Below are positions 24,347 through 32,758 of a DNA stretch of 64,000 nucleotides, one piece after another; position 1 is the first letter of the stretch, and each line of letters begins with the position of its first letter. The notes under the pieces were generated by a model. That model was not told the DNA's origin. It did not search any database and was given only the letters and a program-made list of their open reading frames with translations. The translations under genes and the position numbers were made by a program. Where the stretch lies: positions 1 through 64,000 of the forward strand of contig JBBQNR010000001.1 in NCBI GenBank assembly GCA_038330145.1. The letters run 5' to 3'. Origin of the DNA: JBBQNR01 sp038330145 (GTDB taxonomy: Bacteria > Actinomycetota > Thermoleophilia > Solirubrobacterales > JBBDJG01).

Positions 24347-25825
24347 TCAGCGGCTCGCGGCACGGCGCGCGACCGCCAGCTCCCTCGCCACCGCCTCGCG
24401 CTGGTTCGGTATGGCAAGCCGGCGTTCCAGCAGGGGGATTGCCTCGGCCGGACGCCCGCTAAGGCGCAGCGAGCGGCCCAGGTTGTAGAGCGCATAGGCG
24501 TAGGTGAGGTCGCGACTGCCGGAGGGGAACGCGGCCACGGCCTTCTGGAGGACGGGGATCGCCTGGTCGTAGCGCCCGGCCCGCATGAGCCCGAAGCCCT
24601 CGTCGTTGAGGCTGGAGGCGTCGGCGGCGGCCACCTGACCGGTGCTCGCTGGCGTCGGGGTCGCAGCCGGCTGGCCCCCGTCCCGCTGCTGCGATGCCTT
24701 GGATGCGCGATCGGCGGCCGAACGGTCCGCCTGCTTGCCGCCGGCCCCCGAACCACCGTCGCCACCGGTCAGGGCCGATGCGGCCAGCAGTCCGGCGGCG
24801 ATCGCCGCCACCACGAAGGCCGCAACCGGCAGCCAGCGACGAAGGTCGCGCCCGGGGGAATCGTAGGTCGAGAGCGGCGGCTGGATCGTTGGCGTGGCTC
24901 GCGAGGGCGCCGCCTGCGGCCGGACGTCCGGCTCTTCCTCAGCCGCGGGAAGCGTGGGCAGCCCGAGCGCGCCTGCGAGCGCAGCGACGAGGGCGGTTGC
25001 GCTTGGCCAGCGCTCGCCGGGATCCTTCGCCAGGCCACGCATGACGACGGCATCGACGATCGGGGACAGCGACGGCACGCGCCGGCTGGGCAGCTCCGGG
25101 TCCTCCTCGAGGTGGCGACGCGCCTGCTCGACGAAGCCCCCGCCGCCATAGGGCCGCGTGCCGGTCAGGAGCTCGAGGGCAACCAGCGCGAGCGAATATC
25201 GATCGCTGGCGGGGCTGCCCGACTCACCGCGTGCCTGCTCGGGCGAGATATACGCGGCTGTCCCCAGCAGCTCGCCGCTGCGGGTGAGCTGTTTCTCGTA
25301 GGCGGCACGGGCGATGCCGAAGTCAGCGATCACGAGCCGCCCGCGGTCGTCGAACAGCAGGTTGCCGGGCTTCACGTCGCGATGCACGACTCCCTGCTCG
25401 TGGGCGAAGTCCAGCGCCGAAGCCGCCTGGCGCAGCCACGGGATCCACTGCCGCGGCGAGATCCGCCTGCCCGGGTCGAGCCGCTCTGCAAGCGTCCCGC
25501 CGGGCAGGTACTCCATCACTATGTGGGGGCGACCGTCGTGCTGGCCGACGTCGAAGATCGTGATCACGTTCGGGTGGCCGGAGAGGCCGGCAGCGGTGCG
25601 CGCCTCGCGCTCGAAGCGCTCGACCAGCTGCGGGTCCACGGCAAGGTTGTCCGCCAGCAGCTTGACCGCCACCTGGCGGCCGAGCAGCTCGTCCTGCGCC
25701 AGCCAGATCGAGCTCATGCCACCGGCCGCGAGGCGACGCAGGGGACGGTAGCGGGAGGGAAGGGACACCGCCGGCTGCTCGGCCCGGCCCTGTCCTGCCA
25801 GCGTCCTGGTCACTTCCGTGTCCAC
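24347..25825 (-). CDS. PknB-type Ser/Thr protein kinase with extracellular TPR domain
   Basis: A 492-residue membrane kinase. The kinase domain (~26-280) has the glycine loop AAGGMSSIW, VAVK, catalytic loop HRDVKPGN, DFGIA and SPEQARG, all intact. A basic/Pro-rich juxtamembrane linker leads to one transmembrane helix (WLPVAAFVVAAIAAGLLAAS, ~328-350). Outside is a Gly/Ala/Gln-rich stalk and a tetratricopeptide-like region (~405-480, YDQAIPVLQKAV, YALYNLGRSL). This differs from PASTA-type PknB. It starts at GTG, divergent from ffh. Confidence 0.9.
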   Translation of the reverse strand: MDTEVTRTLAGQGRAEQPAVSLPSRYRPLRRLAAGGMSSIWLAQDELLGRQVAVKLLADNLAVDPQLVERFEREARTAAGLSGHPNVITIFDVGQHDGRPHIVMEYLPGGTLAERLDPGRRISPRQWIPWLRQAASALDFAHEQGVVHRDVKPGNLLFDDRGRLVIADFGIARAAYEKQLTRSGELLGTAAYISPEQARGESGSPASDRYSLALVALELLTGTRPYGGGGFVEQARRHLEEDPELPSRRVPSLSPIVDAVVMRGLAKDPGERWPSATALVAALAGALGLPTLPAAEEEPDVRPQAAPSRATPTIQPPLSTYDSPGRDLRRWLPVAAFVVAAIAAGLLAASALTGGDGGSGAGGKQADRSAADRASKASQQRDGGQPAATPTPASTGQVAAADASSLNDEGFGLMRAGRYDQAIPVLQKAVAAFPSGSRDLTYAYALYNLGRSLRLSGRPAEAIPLLERRLAIPNQREAVARELAVARRAASR

Positions 25826-25867
25826 GCAAGCCCCTTACCCGCGATCGGGGTGATCGCAACAGGCGCC

Positions 25868-25873
25868 TATGCT
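25868..25873 (+). promoter_or_regulatory. -10 box for leaderless ffh
   Basis: TATGCT ends eight bases before ATG 25882. Confidence 0.4.
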
Positions 25874-25881
25874 TTACACCG

Positions 25882-27216
25882 ATGTTCGAGACCCTCTCCG
25901 ACAAGCTCCAGGGCGTGCTCTCCGACGTTCGCTCGCGCGGCAAGCTGAGCGAGGACGACGTCAACAAGGCGATGCGGGAGATCCGGCTCGCCCTGCTCGA
26001 GGCCGACGTCAACTTCAAGGTCGTGAAGCAGTTCACCGCCACGCTCAAGGAGAGGGCGATGGGCCGGGAAGTGCTGGACAGCCTCAATCCCGGCCAGCAG
26101 GTCGTCAAGGTCGTCAACGAGGAGCTGACCACGCTGATGGGCGAGGCGTCCCGAGAGATCACATTCGCCCCCAACCCGCCGACGGTGATCCTGATGGCGG
26201 GGCTGCAAGGGTCGGGCAAGACGACGGCATGCGGCAAGCTCGCCCGCCTCTTGCGCGAGGAGAAGGGCAAGGACGTGGCGCTGGCGGCCTGCGACGTCTA
26301 CCGGCCGGCGGCCGTCGAGCAGCTCGTGAAGGTCGGGGAGCAGGCCGGAGCGACCGTGTACGAGCAGGGGACCGACCGCGACCCGCGCGACATCGCCGAG
26401 TACGCGCTCGACCAGGCCAAGCGCGAGGGCAAGGACGTTCTGATCGTGGACACCTCCGGCCGGCTTCACATCGACGAGGATCTGATGAAGGAGCTGGCCG
26501 ACATCAAGAAGCGGGTCAAGCCACACAACGTGCTTCTGGTCGTCGACGCGATGACCGGTCAGGACGCCGTCAACGTCGCCGAGCAATTCGCCGAGACGGC
26601 ACAGTTCGACGGAGTCGTGATGACGAAGCTCGACGGCGACTCACGCGGCGGCGCGGCGCTCTCGATCAAGTCGGTCACCGGCAAGCCGATCCTGTACGCG
26701 TCGACCGGCGAGAAGCTGGCCGAGTTCGAGCCCTTCCACCCGGACCGCATGTCGTCGCGCATCCTCGGCATGGGCGATGTGCTGTCGTTCATCGAGAAGG
26801 CAGAGAAGGCCGTCGACGCGGACCGCGCGGAGGAGCTCGAGCGCAAGATCCGCAAGCAGCAGTTCGGCTTCGACGACTTCCTCGACCAGATGAAGCAGCT
26901 GCGCCGCATGGGCCCGATCGGCAACATGCTCGGGATGCTGCCGGGCTTCGGCCAGCTGAAGCAGCTGAAGTCGGCCAAGTTCGACGAGCGCGAGCTAGAC
27001 CGTGTCGAGGCGATCGTGACCTCGATGACACCCGAGGAGCGCCGCAACCCGAAGCTGATCGACGGATCGCGCCGCAAGCGGATCGCTGCCGGTTCAGGAA
27101 CGTCGGTGCAGGCCGTCAATCAGCTCATCAAGCAGTTCGGCCAGATGCAGAAGATGATGCGCCAGCTGCAGTCGGGCAAGATGCCCTCGATCGATCAGCT
27201 GACGCAGGGCCTGTAA
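25882..27216 (+). CDS. ffh: Signal recognition particle protein Ffh (SRP54)
   Basis: Ffh binds signal sequences and 4.5S RNA and targets ribosomes to FtsY. The 444-residue protein has the N domain, a G domain with GLQGSGKTTACGKLA, DVYRPAAVEQL, DTSGRLH and TKLDGDSRGG, and the methionine-rich M domain from about residue 325 (DFLDQMKQLRRMGPIGNMLGMLPG; SGTSVQAVNQLIKQF RNA-binding motif). It heads the block ffh-rpsP-khpA-trmD-rplS. Confidence 0.96.
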   Translation: MFETLSDKLQGVLSDVRSRGKLSEDDVNKAMREIRLALLEADVNFKVVKQFTATLKERAMGREVLDSLNPGQQVVKVVNEELTTLMGEASREITFAPNPPTVILMAGLQGSGKTTACGKLARLLREEKGKDVALAACDVYRPAAVEQLVKVGEQAGATVYEQGTDRDPRDIAEYALDQAKREGKDVLIVDTSGRLHIDEDLMKELADIKKRVKPHNVLLVVDAMTGQDAVNVAEQFAETAQFDGVVMTKLDGDSRGGAALSIKSVTGKPILYASTGEKLAEFEPFHPDRMSSRILGMGDVLSFIEKAEKAVDADRAEELERKIRKQQFGFDDFLDQMKQLRRMGPIGNMLGMLPGFGQLKQLKSAKFDERELDRVEAIVTSMTPEERRNPKLIDGSRRKRIAAGSGTSVQAVNQLIKQFGQMQKMMRQLQSGKMPSIDQLTQGL

Positions 27217-27260
27217 GGTTTGGCGCCGGCTTTTCCGCAATACGACAGAGGAACGAGACT

Positions 27261-27503
27261 TTGGCTGTAACGATCAGACTGACCCGCGTGGGCGCCCGCA
27301 ACAACCCGATCTGGCGCGTCGTCGCGGCCGACCGGCGTTCGCCGCGCGATGGGCGCTTCCTCGAGGTGCTTGGGCAATACAACCCGCAGACGGAGCCGTC
27401 GACCATCGAGCTCGACGAGGAGGGCATCCGCAAGTGGCTCAGCAAGGGAGCTCAGCCGAGCCAAACGGTCAAGAGGCTGCTGAAGGCAAAGGGCATCGCC
27501 TGA
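27261..27503 (+). CDS. rpsP: 30S ribosomal protein S16
   Basis: S16 of the small ribosomal subunit, 80 residues. The start is TTG 27261 (MAVTIRLTRVGARNNP), preceded by an AGAGGA ribosome binding site about eight bases away; the longer frame running in from ffh is not needed. The family motif FLEVLGQYNPQ is present. Its TGA overlaps the probable CTG start of khpA. Confidence 0.95.
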   Translation: MAVTIRLTRVGARNNPIWRVVAADRRSPRDGRFLEVLGQYNPQTEPSTIELDEEGIRKWLSKGAQPSQTVKRLLKAKGIA

Positions 27504-27733
27504 AGGAGCTGCTCGAGTTCCTCGCAAAGACGCTGGTCGACAACCCAGACCAGGTTGAGGTTCGCGAGTATGACGAGGACGACGACACGATCGTGTTCGA
27601 GCTGATCGTGGCCGACGAGGACCGCGGCAAGGTGATCGGCCGCGAGGGCCGCACCGCCAAGGCGCTGCGCTCCGTCCTCAAGGCCGGCGGTCTCAAGGAC
27701 GGCAAGCGGGTGCTCGTCGAGATCGTCGACTAG
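27500..27733 (+). CDS. khpA: KH-domain RNA-binding protein KhpA
   Basis: KhpA is a small RNA-binding protein that acts with KhpB in many Gram-positive bacteria. A 77-residue product from CTG 27500 begins LKELLEFLAKTLVDNP, precisely where homologues begin, and has the KH-domain GxxG loop as VIGREGRTAKALRSVL. CTG overlaps the rpsP stop (CTGA) with AAAGGG six bases upstream. The only conventional alternative, GTG 27434, lies inside rpsP and adds 22 unlikely residues. The rimM gene that usually follows is absent. Confidence 0.85.
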   Translation: MKELLEFLAKTLVDNPDQVEVREYDEDDDTIVFELIVADEDRGKVIGREGRTAKALRSVLKAGGLKDGKRVLVEIVD

Positions 27734-27764
27734 GCGGGCGTAGCGTGCGGCTACGCGACCTCCT

Positions 27765-28442
27765 ATGAACATCGACGTATTCACGCTGTTCCCGGAATGG
27801 TTCAACTGGTTCCGTGGCCAGCGACACGTGGTGAACGGGCTGAGGCTCGGCCACCAGCTTCGGTTCTTCAACTACCGTGACACGACGCCGCTCTCTCACG
27901 GGCAGGTCGACGACACGCCATATGGCGGCGGCGCCGGCATGGTGATCAGGGTCGACGTCGTCGACGCCGCCCTGGATGCGGTCTACGGCCCCGAGCGGAG
28001 GCCGTCGCCGTCCGCGCGCACGGTGCTCCTGACGCCTTCCGGGCGCCCGTTCGACGACCCGGTCGCGGACGAGCTGGCGGGGCTGGAGCGGCTCACGCTG
28101 CTCTGCGGCCGCTACGAGGGCGTCGACGAGCGGGTGCGCGAGAACCTCGCCGACGACGCGATCTCGATCGGGCGCTACGTGCTCTCGGGCGGCGAGCTGC
28201 CGGCGATGGTCATCGCCGACGCGGTGCTGCGCAAGCTGCCGGGCACGCTCGGCAGTGAGGAGAGCGCCCTGGAGGAGTCGTTCTCGCCGGCCCTGGAGGG
28301 TGGCCCGGAGTACCCGCATTACACGCGCCCGGCGAGTTACCGCGACTGGGAGGTTCCGGAGGTCCTGCTATCGGGCGATCATGCCCGCATCCGCAGCTGG
28401 CGACTGGAGCGCAGCGCCGCTCGCAGCGACCCTCAGGGCTGA
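27765..28442 (+). CDS. trmD: tRNA (guanine37-N1)-methyltransferase TrmD
   Basis: TrmD methylates G37 of tRNAs next to the anticodon, preventing frameshifts. The 225-residue SPOUT-class protein shows the N-terminal DVFTLFPEWF, DDTPYGGGAGMV, LLCGRYEGVDERVREN, the trefoil-knot SIGRYVLSGGELPAMV and PHYTRPASYR. It lies between khpA and rplS, with no rimM upstream. Confidence 0.95.
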   Translation: MNIDVFTLFPEWFNWFRGQRHVVNGLRLGHQLRFFNYRDTTPLSHGQVDDTPYGGGAGMVIRVDVVDAALDAVYGPERRPSPSARTVLLTPSGRPFDDPVADELAGLERLTLLCGRYEGVDERVRENLADDAISIGRYVLSGGELPAMVIADAVLRKLPGTLGSEESALEESFSPALEGGPEYPHYTRPASYRDWEVPEVLLSGDHARIRSWRLERSAARSDPQG

Positions 28443-28537
28443 CTGGCTGGGCGCGGGGGTCCGCTAACATCACCGCTCCCGCCGGTACTTCTCGCGCCAG
28501 ACGCCCAGAGACTCTCCGGCCACGTGCCTCCGAATTC

Positions 28538-29263
28538 ATGAGCGAGCTGATCCAGAGCATCGAGCGCCGTCAGTTGCGCCGGGACATCCCGCGCTTCCGT
28601 GAGGGTGACCGTGTTCGGGTCCACTTCCAGGTGATCGAGGGAACCCGGCGCCGGACGCAGGTTTTCGAAGGGGTCGTGATTCGGCTCCAGGGTGCCGGCT
28701 CCCGGCGCACGTTCACGGTCCGAAAGCTCTCCTTCGGGATCGGCGTCGAGCGGACATTCCCGCTCCACTCGCCCAAGGTAGAGAAGATCGAGATCGCAGC
28801 GCGAGGGGACGTGCGAAGGGCCAAGCTCTACTACCTGCGTGGCCGCATCGGCCGCCGGGCGCGCGTTCGAGAGCGGCGTGACGTCGGCCCGGAGGGGTTC
28901 ATGTACGTCGGGCCCGACGACGCGGAGGCGCCGGGGGCCGATGGCGCGGAGGCGCCAGGAGTCGACGGTGCGGAAGCCGCGGAGGCGATGGAGGTGGTTG
29001 AGTCCGCGGACGACGGAGCCGCTGCCGCTGCGCCCGCCGAGGTCACCGAGCCCGAGGCAGACGCAGAACAGCAGCCGGTAGCCGAACCGGCGGCAGAAGC
29101 GGAAGCAGAGCAGCAGCCGGTAGCCGAACCGGAGCAGCAGCCCCAGGCGGAGGGGGACCAGGCCGCCGACCAGGTCGACGCTGACGGCGCGGCCGAGTCG
29201 CAGGAGGAGCAGCCTACGACCGAGCCGGACCAGCCCGAGGTCGAGACCGAGGAAAAGGGCTAG
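28538..29263 (+). CDS. rplS: 50S ribosomal protein L19 with a long acidic C-terminal extension
   Basis: The first ~115 residues are a complete L19 (RRDIPRFREGDRVRVH, VFEGVVIRLQGAGSRRTFTVRK, LYYLRGRIGRRARVRER). The remaining ~125 residues are a low-complexity acidic tail rich in Glu, Ala, Pro and Gln, containing an internal duplication (AEQQPVAEP occurs twice, with highly similar DNA). L19 is normally about 115 residues. The tail is not an artefact of the start and stays in frame to TAG 29261-29263. It would project from the ribosome at the inter-subunit side. Confidence 0.93.
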   Translation: MSELIQSIERRQLRRDIPRFREGDRVRVHFQVIEGTRRRTQVFEGVVIRLQGAGSRRTFTVRKLSFGIGVERTFPLHSPKVEKIEIAARGDVRRAKLYYLRGRIGRRARVRERRDVGPEGFMYVGPDDAEAPGADGAEAPGVDGAEAAEAMEVVESADDGAAAAAPAEVTEPEADAEQQPVAEPAAEAEAEQQPVAEPEQQPQAEGDQAADQVDADGAAESQEEQPTTEPDQPEVETEEKG

Positions 29264-29265
29264 CC

Positions 29266-29889
29266 CTGGCGGAGAACGAGGGTCACCAGGCCCGCAGAAG
29301 CGGGCACCGGTCGCTGATCGAGCTGGTACTGATCGTGGCCGCGGCGCTCGGCTTCGCGCTACTGATCCAGGCGTTGCTCGTGAAGCCATACCGGATTCCG
29401 AGCGAGTCGATGGTGCCGACGCTCGCCGTCGGCGAGAGAGTGCTGGTGAGCCGGATCAACTACCGCATCGGAGACCCGGATCGGGGCGATGTCGTCGTTT
29501 TCCACCCGCCAAAGGGCGCCGATGGCAACCAGTGCGGGGTCACCCACCCGCCGGACCAGCCCTGCCCGCGCCCGACCCCGACCCGCTCAGGGCTCAACTT
29601 CATCAAGCGCATCGTCGCCGTGCCTGGCGATACGCTCTCGATCCAGAACGGTCACGCGGTCGTCAACGGCAAGGTGCAGAAGGAATCCTTCACGAGGCCC
29701 TGCATGGACGGCGTCGGCCAGTGCACCTATCCGCGCGCGATCAAGATTCCGCCGGACCACTTTTTTATGATGGGCGACAACCGTGGGGAAAGTGACGACA
29801 GCCGCTTCTGGGGACCGGTCCCAAGAAAATGGATCATCGGCCAAGCCTTCCTCTCATACTGGCCGCCCCGAAAGATCGGCTTCCTCTAA
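29266..29889 (+). CDS. lepB: Signal peptidase I
   Basis: LepB cleaves signal peptides at the outer membrane face. Catalytic Ser is in PSESM (S48 from CTG) and the general-base Lys in FIKRIVAVPGD; GDNRGESDDSRFWGPV is the conserved box E. The only ATG/GTG/TTG start (GTG 29335) would remove the N-terminal charges and part of the membrane helix. CTG 29266 gives a cytoplasmic RRSGHR stretch plus a full helix (LIELVLIVAAALGFALLIQA) and has AAAGGG six bases upstream. The mature length would be 207 residues. An insert at HPPDQPCPRPTP contains two cysteines. Confidence 0.88.
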   Translation: MAENEGHQARRSGHRSLIELVLIVAAALGFALLIQALLVKPYRIPSESMVPTLAVGERVLVSRINYRIGDPDRGDVVVFHPPKGADGNQCGVTHPPDQPCPRPTPTRSGLNFIKRIVAVPGDTLSIQNGHAVVNGKVQKESFTRPCMDGVGQCTYPRAIKIPPDHFFMMGDNRGESDDSRFWGPVPRKWIIGQAFLSYWPPRKIGFL

Positions 29890-29941
29890 CGGCGCCGGCC
29901 GAGGCTCCAAGCCCCGAAGGCGGACAGCCCGCAGGCTGTTC

Positions 29942-30556
29942 GTGTTCGACCGGGCATTGGAGTCGCGCTACGTCGCCGGTGCCGACGAGGCCGGTCGCGG
30001 CAGCCTGGCCGGCCCGCTGGTCGCGGCCGCTGTGCTGTTCGACTACCAGCGGCTGACCACCAAGGAGGTTCGCGCACTGACGCGCCTCGACGACTCGAAG
30101 GTGCACGACGCCGAGGCCAGGGAGGAGCTCTATCCGCTCGTGGTGAGGACAGCGACCAAGGTCGCGGTGACCTCGCGTTGCGCGCGCGGCATCGACGAGC
30201 GCGGACTGCACGTGACCAACCTGGCCGCACTGCGCGACTGCCTTGCCCAGGTCGCCGTGCCGGGCACCGTCTGCCTCGTGGACGGCTTCCGCGTCGCCGA
30301 CCTCGATCACCGGCAGCAGGCCGTGATCGACGGAGACGCGCGCAGTGCCGCGATCGCGGCCGCGTCTGTGATCGCGAAGGTGACGCGGGACCGCTATATG
30401 ATGCGTGCCGCGGAGGAGCTGCCCGGCTGGCACTTCCACACAAACGTCGGCTACTCGACCCCGGAGCATCGCGACGCCATCCAGGAGCGCGGCATCAGCT
30501 CGCTGCACCGCCGCTCGTTTCAATCGGTCGCATACCAGCAGCTCGCGATCGAGTAA
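29942..30556 (+). CDS. rnhB: Ribonuclease HII
   Basis: RNase HII removes ribonucleotides and RNA primers from DNA. The 204-residue protein has the active-site block GADEAGRGSLAGPLVAAAV (D-E), RLDDSK, and the later VIDGDARSAAIAAASVIAKVTRDR. GTG 29942 gives MFDRALESRYVAGADEAG. The frame is open further upstream, so the start is not certain. It belongs to the rplS-lepB-rnhB-yraN series. Its TAA stop is followed immediately by a truncated R1 repeat. Confidence 0.92.
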   Translation: MFDRALESRYVAGADEAGRGSLAGPLVAAAVLFDYQRLTTKEVRALTRLDDSKVHDAEAREELYPLVVRTATKVAVTSRCARGIDERGLHVTNLAALRDCLAQVAVPGTVCLVDGFRVADLDHRQQAVIDGDARSAAIAAASVIAKVTRDRYMMRAAEELPGWHFHTNVGYSTPEHRDAIQERGISSLHRRSFQSVAYQQLAIE

Positions 30557-30687
30557 ACGGCGGTCTCCGGAACCGCCATGCGGTGTCCTCGGTCGAGCCT
30601 GTACTGACCACGACAGGCTCTCTCTCCCTGTGTCCTTGCCTGGCGGCCCCGGTAGCCGCGCCGTTTCCTGGCGACTACTGTGGCTAG
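30557..30687 (+). repeat. R1 repeat, copy B (both ends damaged)
   Basis: The central part of R1 (GGTGTCCTCGGTC, hairpin arms GAGCCTGT and ACAGGCTC, CTTGCCTGGCGGCCCCGG, GCCGTTTCCTGGCGA) is present. The left terminal ~30 bases are missing and the right end is shortened. It lies between convergent rnhB and yraN, and its right border CTAG (30684-30687) is the yraN stop codon. Confidence 0.8.
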
Positions 30688-31070
30688 AACGCCGACTCGA
30701 TGTGCTCCATCCCCAGCAACCTGCCACCGGGTGACAGGGTCACGCCGATGGCATCGAAGCGCACGGTCCTGAAGGGGACGGTTCCCGAGCGCTCGCCCAT
30801 CCAGGCCCGTGCCAGCCTTCTGATCTTGGTCCGCTTCGCGTGCCTGACCGACTCGAGCGGATATGCCGGTCCTCTGCCACCAGGCCGTCGGGCGACCAGC
30901 GTCTTGACCTCACAGAAGACGAGCGTTTCCCCGCGGCGGGCGATGACGTCCAGCTCGCCTTCGCGCGTGCGGTAGTTGCGCTCGACGATCCGGTAGCCGC
31001 CGGCCTCGAGCCGCTCGGCGGCCAGGCGCTCGCCGATGCGGCCGATGGTGGTGCGGCGGTCTGGGGACAT
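30684..31070 (-). CDS. YraN/UPF0102 family nuclease-like protein
   Basis: A 128-residue protein of the YraN family, which has a restriction-endonuclease-like fold. The pattern GRIGERLAAERLEAGGYRIVERNYR, then GELDVIARRGETLVFCEVKT (D-ExK catalytic triad) is intact. It lies in the usual actinobacterial place between rnhB and comM, but is encoded on the opposite strand. The start codon is six bases after a TAACTT box on the minus strand. Its TAG stop lies in the CTAG bordering R1 copy B. Confidence 0.85.
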   Translation of the reverse strand: MSPDRRTTIGRIGERLAAERLEAGGYRIVERNYRTREGELDVIARRGETLVFCEVKTLVARRPGGRGPAYPLESVRHAKRTKIRRLARAWMGERSGTVPFRTVRFDAIGVTLSPGGRLLGMEHIESAF

Positions 31071-31076
31071 GCGGCG

Positions 31077-31082
31077 AAGTTA
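31077..31082 (-). promoter_or_regulatory. -10 box for leaderless yraN
   Basis: TAACTT on the minus strand ends six bases before the yraN ATG. Confidence 0.45.
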
Positions 31083-31201
31083 CGCATCCGCACGTCGCGG
31101 TTGTTGCAAGCAATGTCACTGATGTGTGCGGCAGCCGGCGGTTTCACAGACGCGTGCGTCGTTCGTTGCAGCGCTCGTGAGTTAGCTGAGCCGTCGCCGC
31201 C

Positions 31202-31207
31202 TACGGT
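31202..31207 (+). promoter_or_regulatory. -10 box for leaderless comM
   Basis: TACGGT ends six bases before ATG 31214. Confidence 0.4.
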
Positions 31208-31213
31208 CCGGCG

Positions 31214-32758
31214 ATGCTTGCTCGTGCGGCAACCTTCGCGCTGATCGGTGTCGACGCCGTCGACGTCACCGTCGAGGCGGACATCCATCCCGGCCTGCCC
31301 GCGTTCACGATCGTCGGCCTGCCGGACGCGGCCGTTCAGGAGTCGCGCGAGCGCGTGCGGGCAGCGTTGGTCAACAGTGAGTTCGAGTTCCCGTTGCGGC
31401 GGATAACGGTCAACCTCGCGCCGGCCGATTTCAGAAAGGCGGGTCCCGGATTCGACCTCGCGCTGGCGGGCGCCGTGCTGGCCGCCAGCGGTCAGGTGTC
31501 AAGCGATCCGCTGGACCGCTACGCCCTCTGCGGGGAACTCGGCCTCGACGGCTCGATCCGGCCGGTGCGCGGAGCGCTGGCGTTCGCCGACCGGGCGCAT
31601 CGGTCCGGGCGTGAGGGTCTGGTGATCGCGGCCGCCAATGCGGCCGAGGCCTCGCTGGTCGACGGCCTCGAGGTCGTGGGCGTGGAGACCGTGCGCCAGC
31701 TGGCAGACTTTCTCGCCGGCGGCTGGCGGCCGCCAAGAATCCACGTCGACGCCAAAGCGATGCTCGAGGCGGGGCATGAGCAGCAAGTCGATCTAGCTGA
31801 GGTCCGTGGGCACCACTCGCTCAAGCGTGCGCTGGAGGTGGCGGCGGCCGGGGGTCATCACATGCTGATGATCGGGCCGCCCGGCAGCGGCAAGTCGATG
31901 CTCTCGCGCCGCATGCCCACGATCCTGCCTCCGCCGACGTTCGACGAGGCGCTGGAGGCGACGCGAGTGCACAGCGTCGCGGGCCTGCTCGGCGGTGAGG
32001 CGCTGATCGCCAGGCGACCGTTCAGGGCGCCGCATCACTCGATCTCGAGCGCAGGCCTTGTCGGCGGCGGCGTGCCTCCGTCGCCCGGTGAGGCGAGTCT
32101 CGCCCACAACGGCGTCCTGTTCCTCGACGAGCTGGCGGAGTTTCCGCGGCCCGCGCTCGAGGCGCTCAGGCAGCCGCTCGAGCAGGGGTCAATCTCGCTT
32201 ACGCGAGCTCAGCGGACCGTCACCTTTCCGATGCGGTTCTCCCTACTCGCCGCCACCAATCCCTGTCCGTGTGGCAACTTCGGCGCCGCGAGGAGGGAAT
32301 GCAGTTGCCATCCGAGCGCAATTCACCGCTACCTCTCCAAGCTCAGTGCGGCGCTGGTCGACCGCATCGACGTCATGGTGCGGGTCGACCCGCCGTCGCG
32401 CCAGGAGCTGATGTCCGATCAGGCGGCGCCCTCCTCGGCCGAGGTGCGCGCCCGGGTCGTCGCGGGCCGCGCCCGCCAGAGCGAGCGCCTGGCCGGAAGC
32501 CGCGCTCGCTGCAACGCCGACATGACCACCGCGCAGGCGCGCCGTCACTGCCGTCTACCACGCGCTGCGATACGGGCGCTCGAGCTTGCACTCGACCGTG
32601 CTCTTCTGACCCCACGTGGCCACGGCCGCGTCTTGCGTGTCGCGCGCACGCTGGCGGATCTCGACGGGCGGGAGGGGATCGAGCGCAAAGATGTGACGGA
32701 GGCGATCGGATACAGGGATTCGCGCGTAGTGCATGCGAGCGAATGGATCGCCGCCTGA
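31214..32758 (+). CDS. comM: ComM/YifB-type Mg-chelatase-like AAA+ ATPase
   Basis: ComM is a hexameric helicase that promotes branch migration during natural transformation and recombination. The 514-residue protein has the N-terminal Lon-protease-like domain (1-180, GLPAFTIVGLPDAAVQESRERV), a Walker A GPPGSGKS near residue 221, Walker B VLFLDELAEF, the cysteine-rich NPCPCGNFGA and C-terminal sensor helices. It precedes dprA as in many genomes; the dprA start overlaps its end by 16 bases. Confidence 0.93.
   Translation: MLARAATFALIGVDAVDVTVEADIHPGLPAFTIVGLPDAAVQESRERVRAALVNSEFEFPLRRITVNLAPADFRKAGPGFDLALAGAVLAASGQVSSDPLDRYALCGELGLDGSIRPVRGALAFADRAHRSGREGLVIAAANAAEASLVDGLEVVGVETVRQLADFLAGGWRPPRIHVDAKAMLEAGHEQQVDLAEVRGHHSLKRALEVAAAGGHHMLMIGPPGSGKSMLSRRMPTILPPPTFDEALEATRVHSVAGLLGGEALIARRPFRAPHHSISSAGLVGGGVPPSPGEASLAHNGVLFLDELAEFPRPALEALRQPLEQGSISLTRAQRTVTFPMRFSLLAATNPCPCGNFGAARRECSCHPSAIHRYLSKLSAALVDRIDVMVRVDPPSRQELMSDQAAPSSAEVRARVVAGRARQSERLAGSRARCNADMTTAQARRHCRLPRAAIRALELALDRALLTPRGHGRVLRVARTLADLDGREGIERKDVTEAIGYRDSRVVHASEWIAA

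Noticed and set aside
25826..25881. SRP (4.5S) RNA near ffh/ftsY.
   Set aside because: No sequence with the conserved GGAA/GGAG tetraloop hairpin and asymmetric loop was recognised near either gene.
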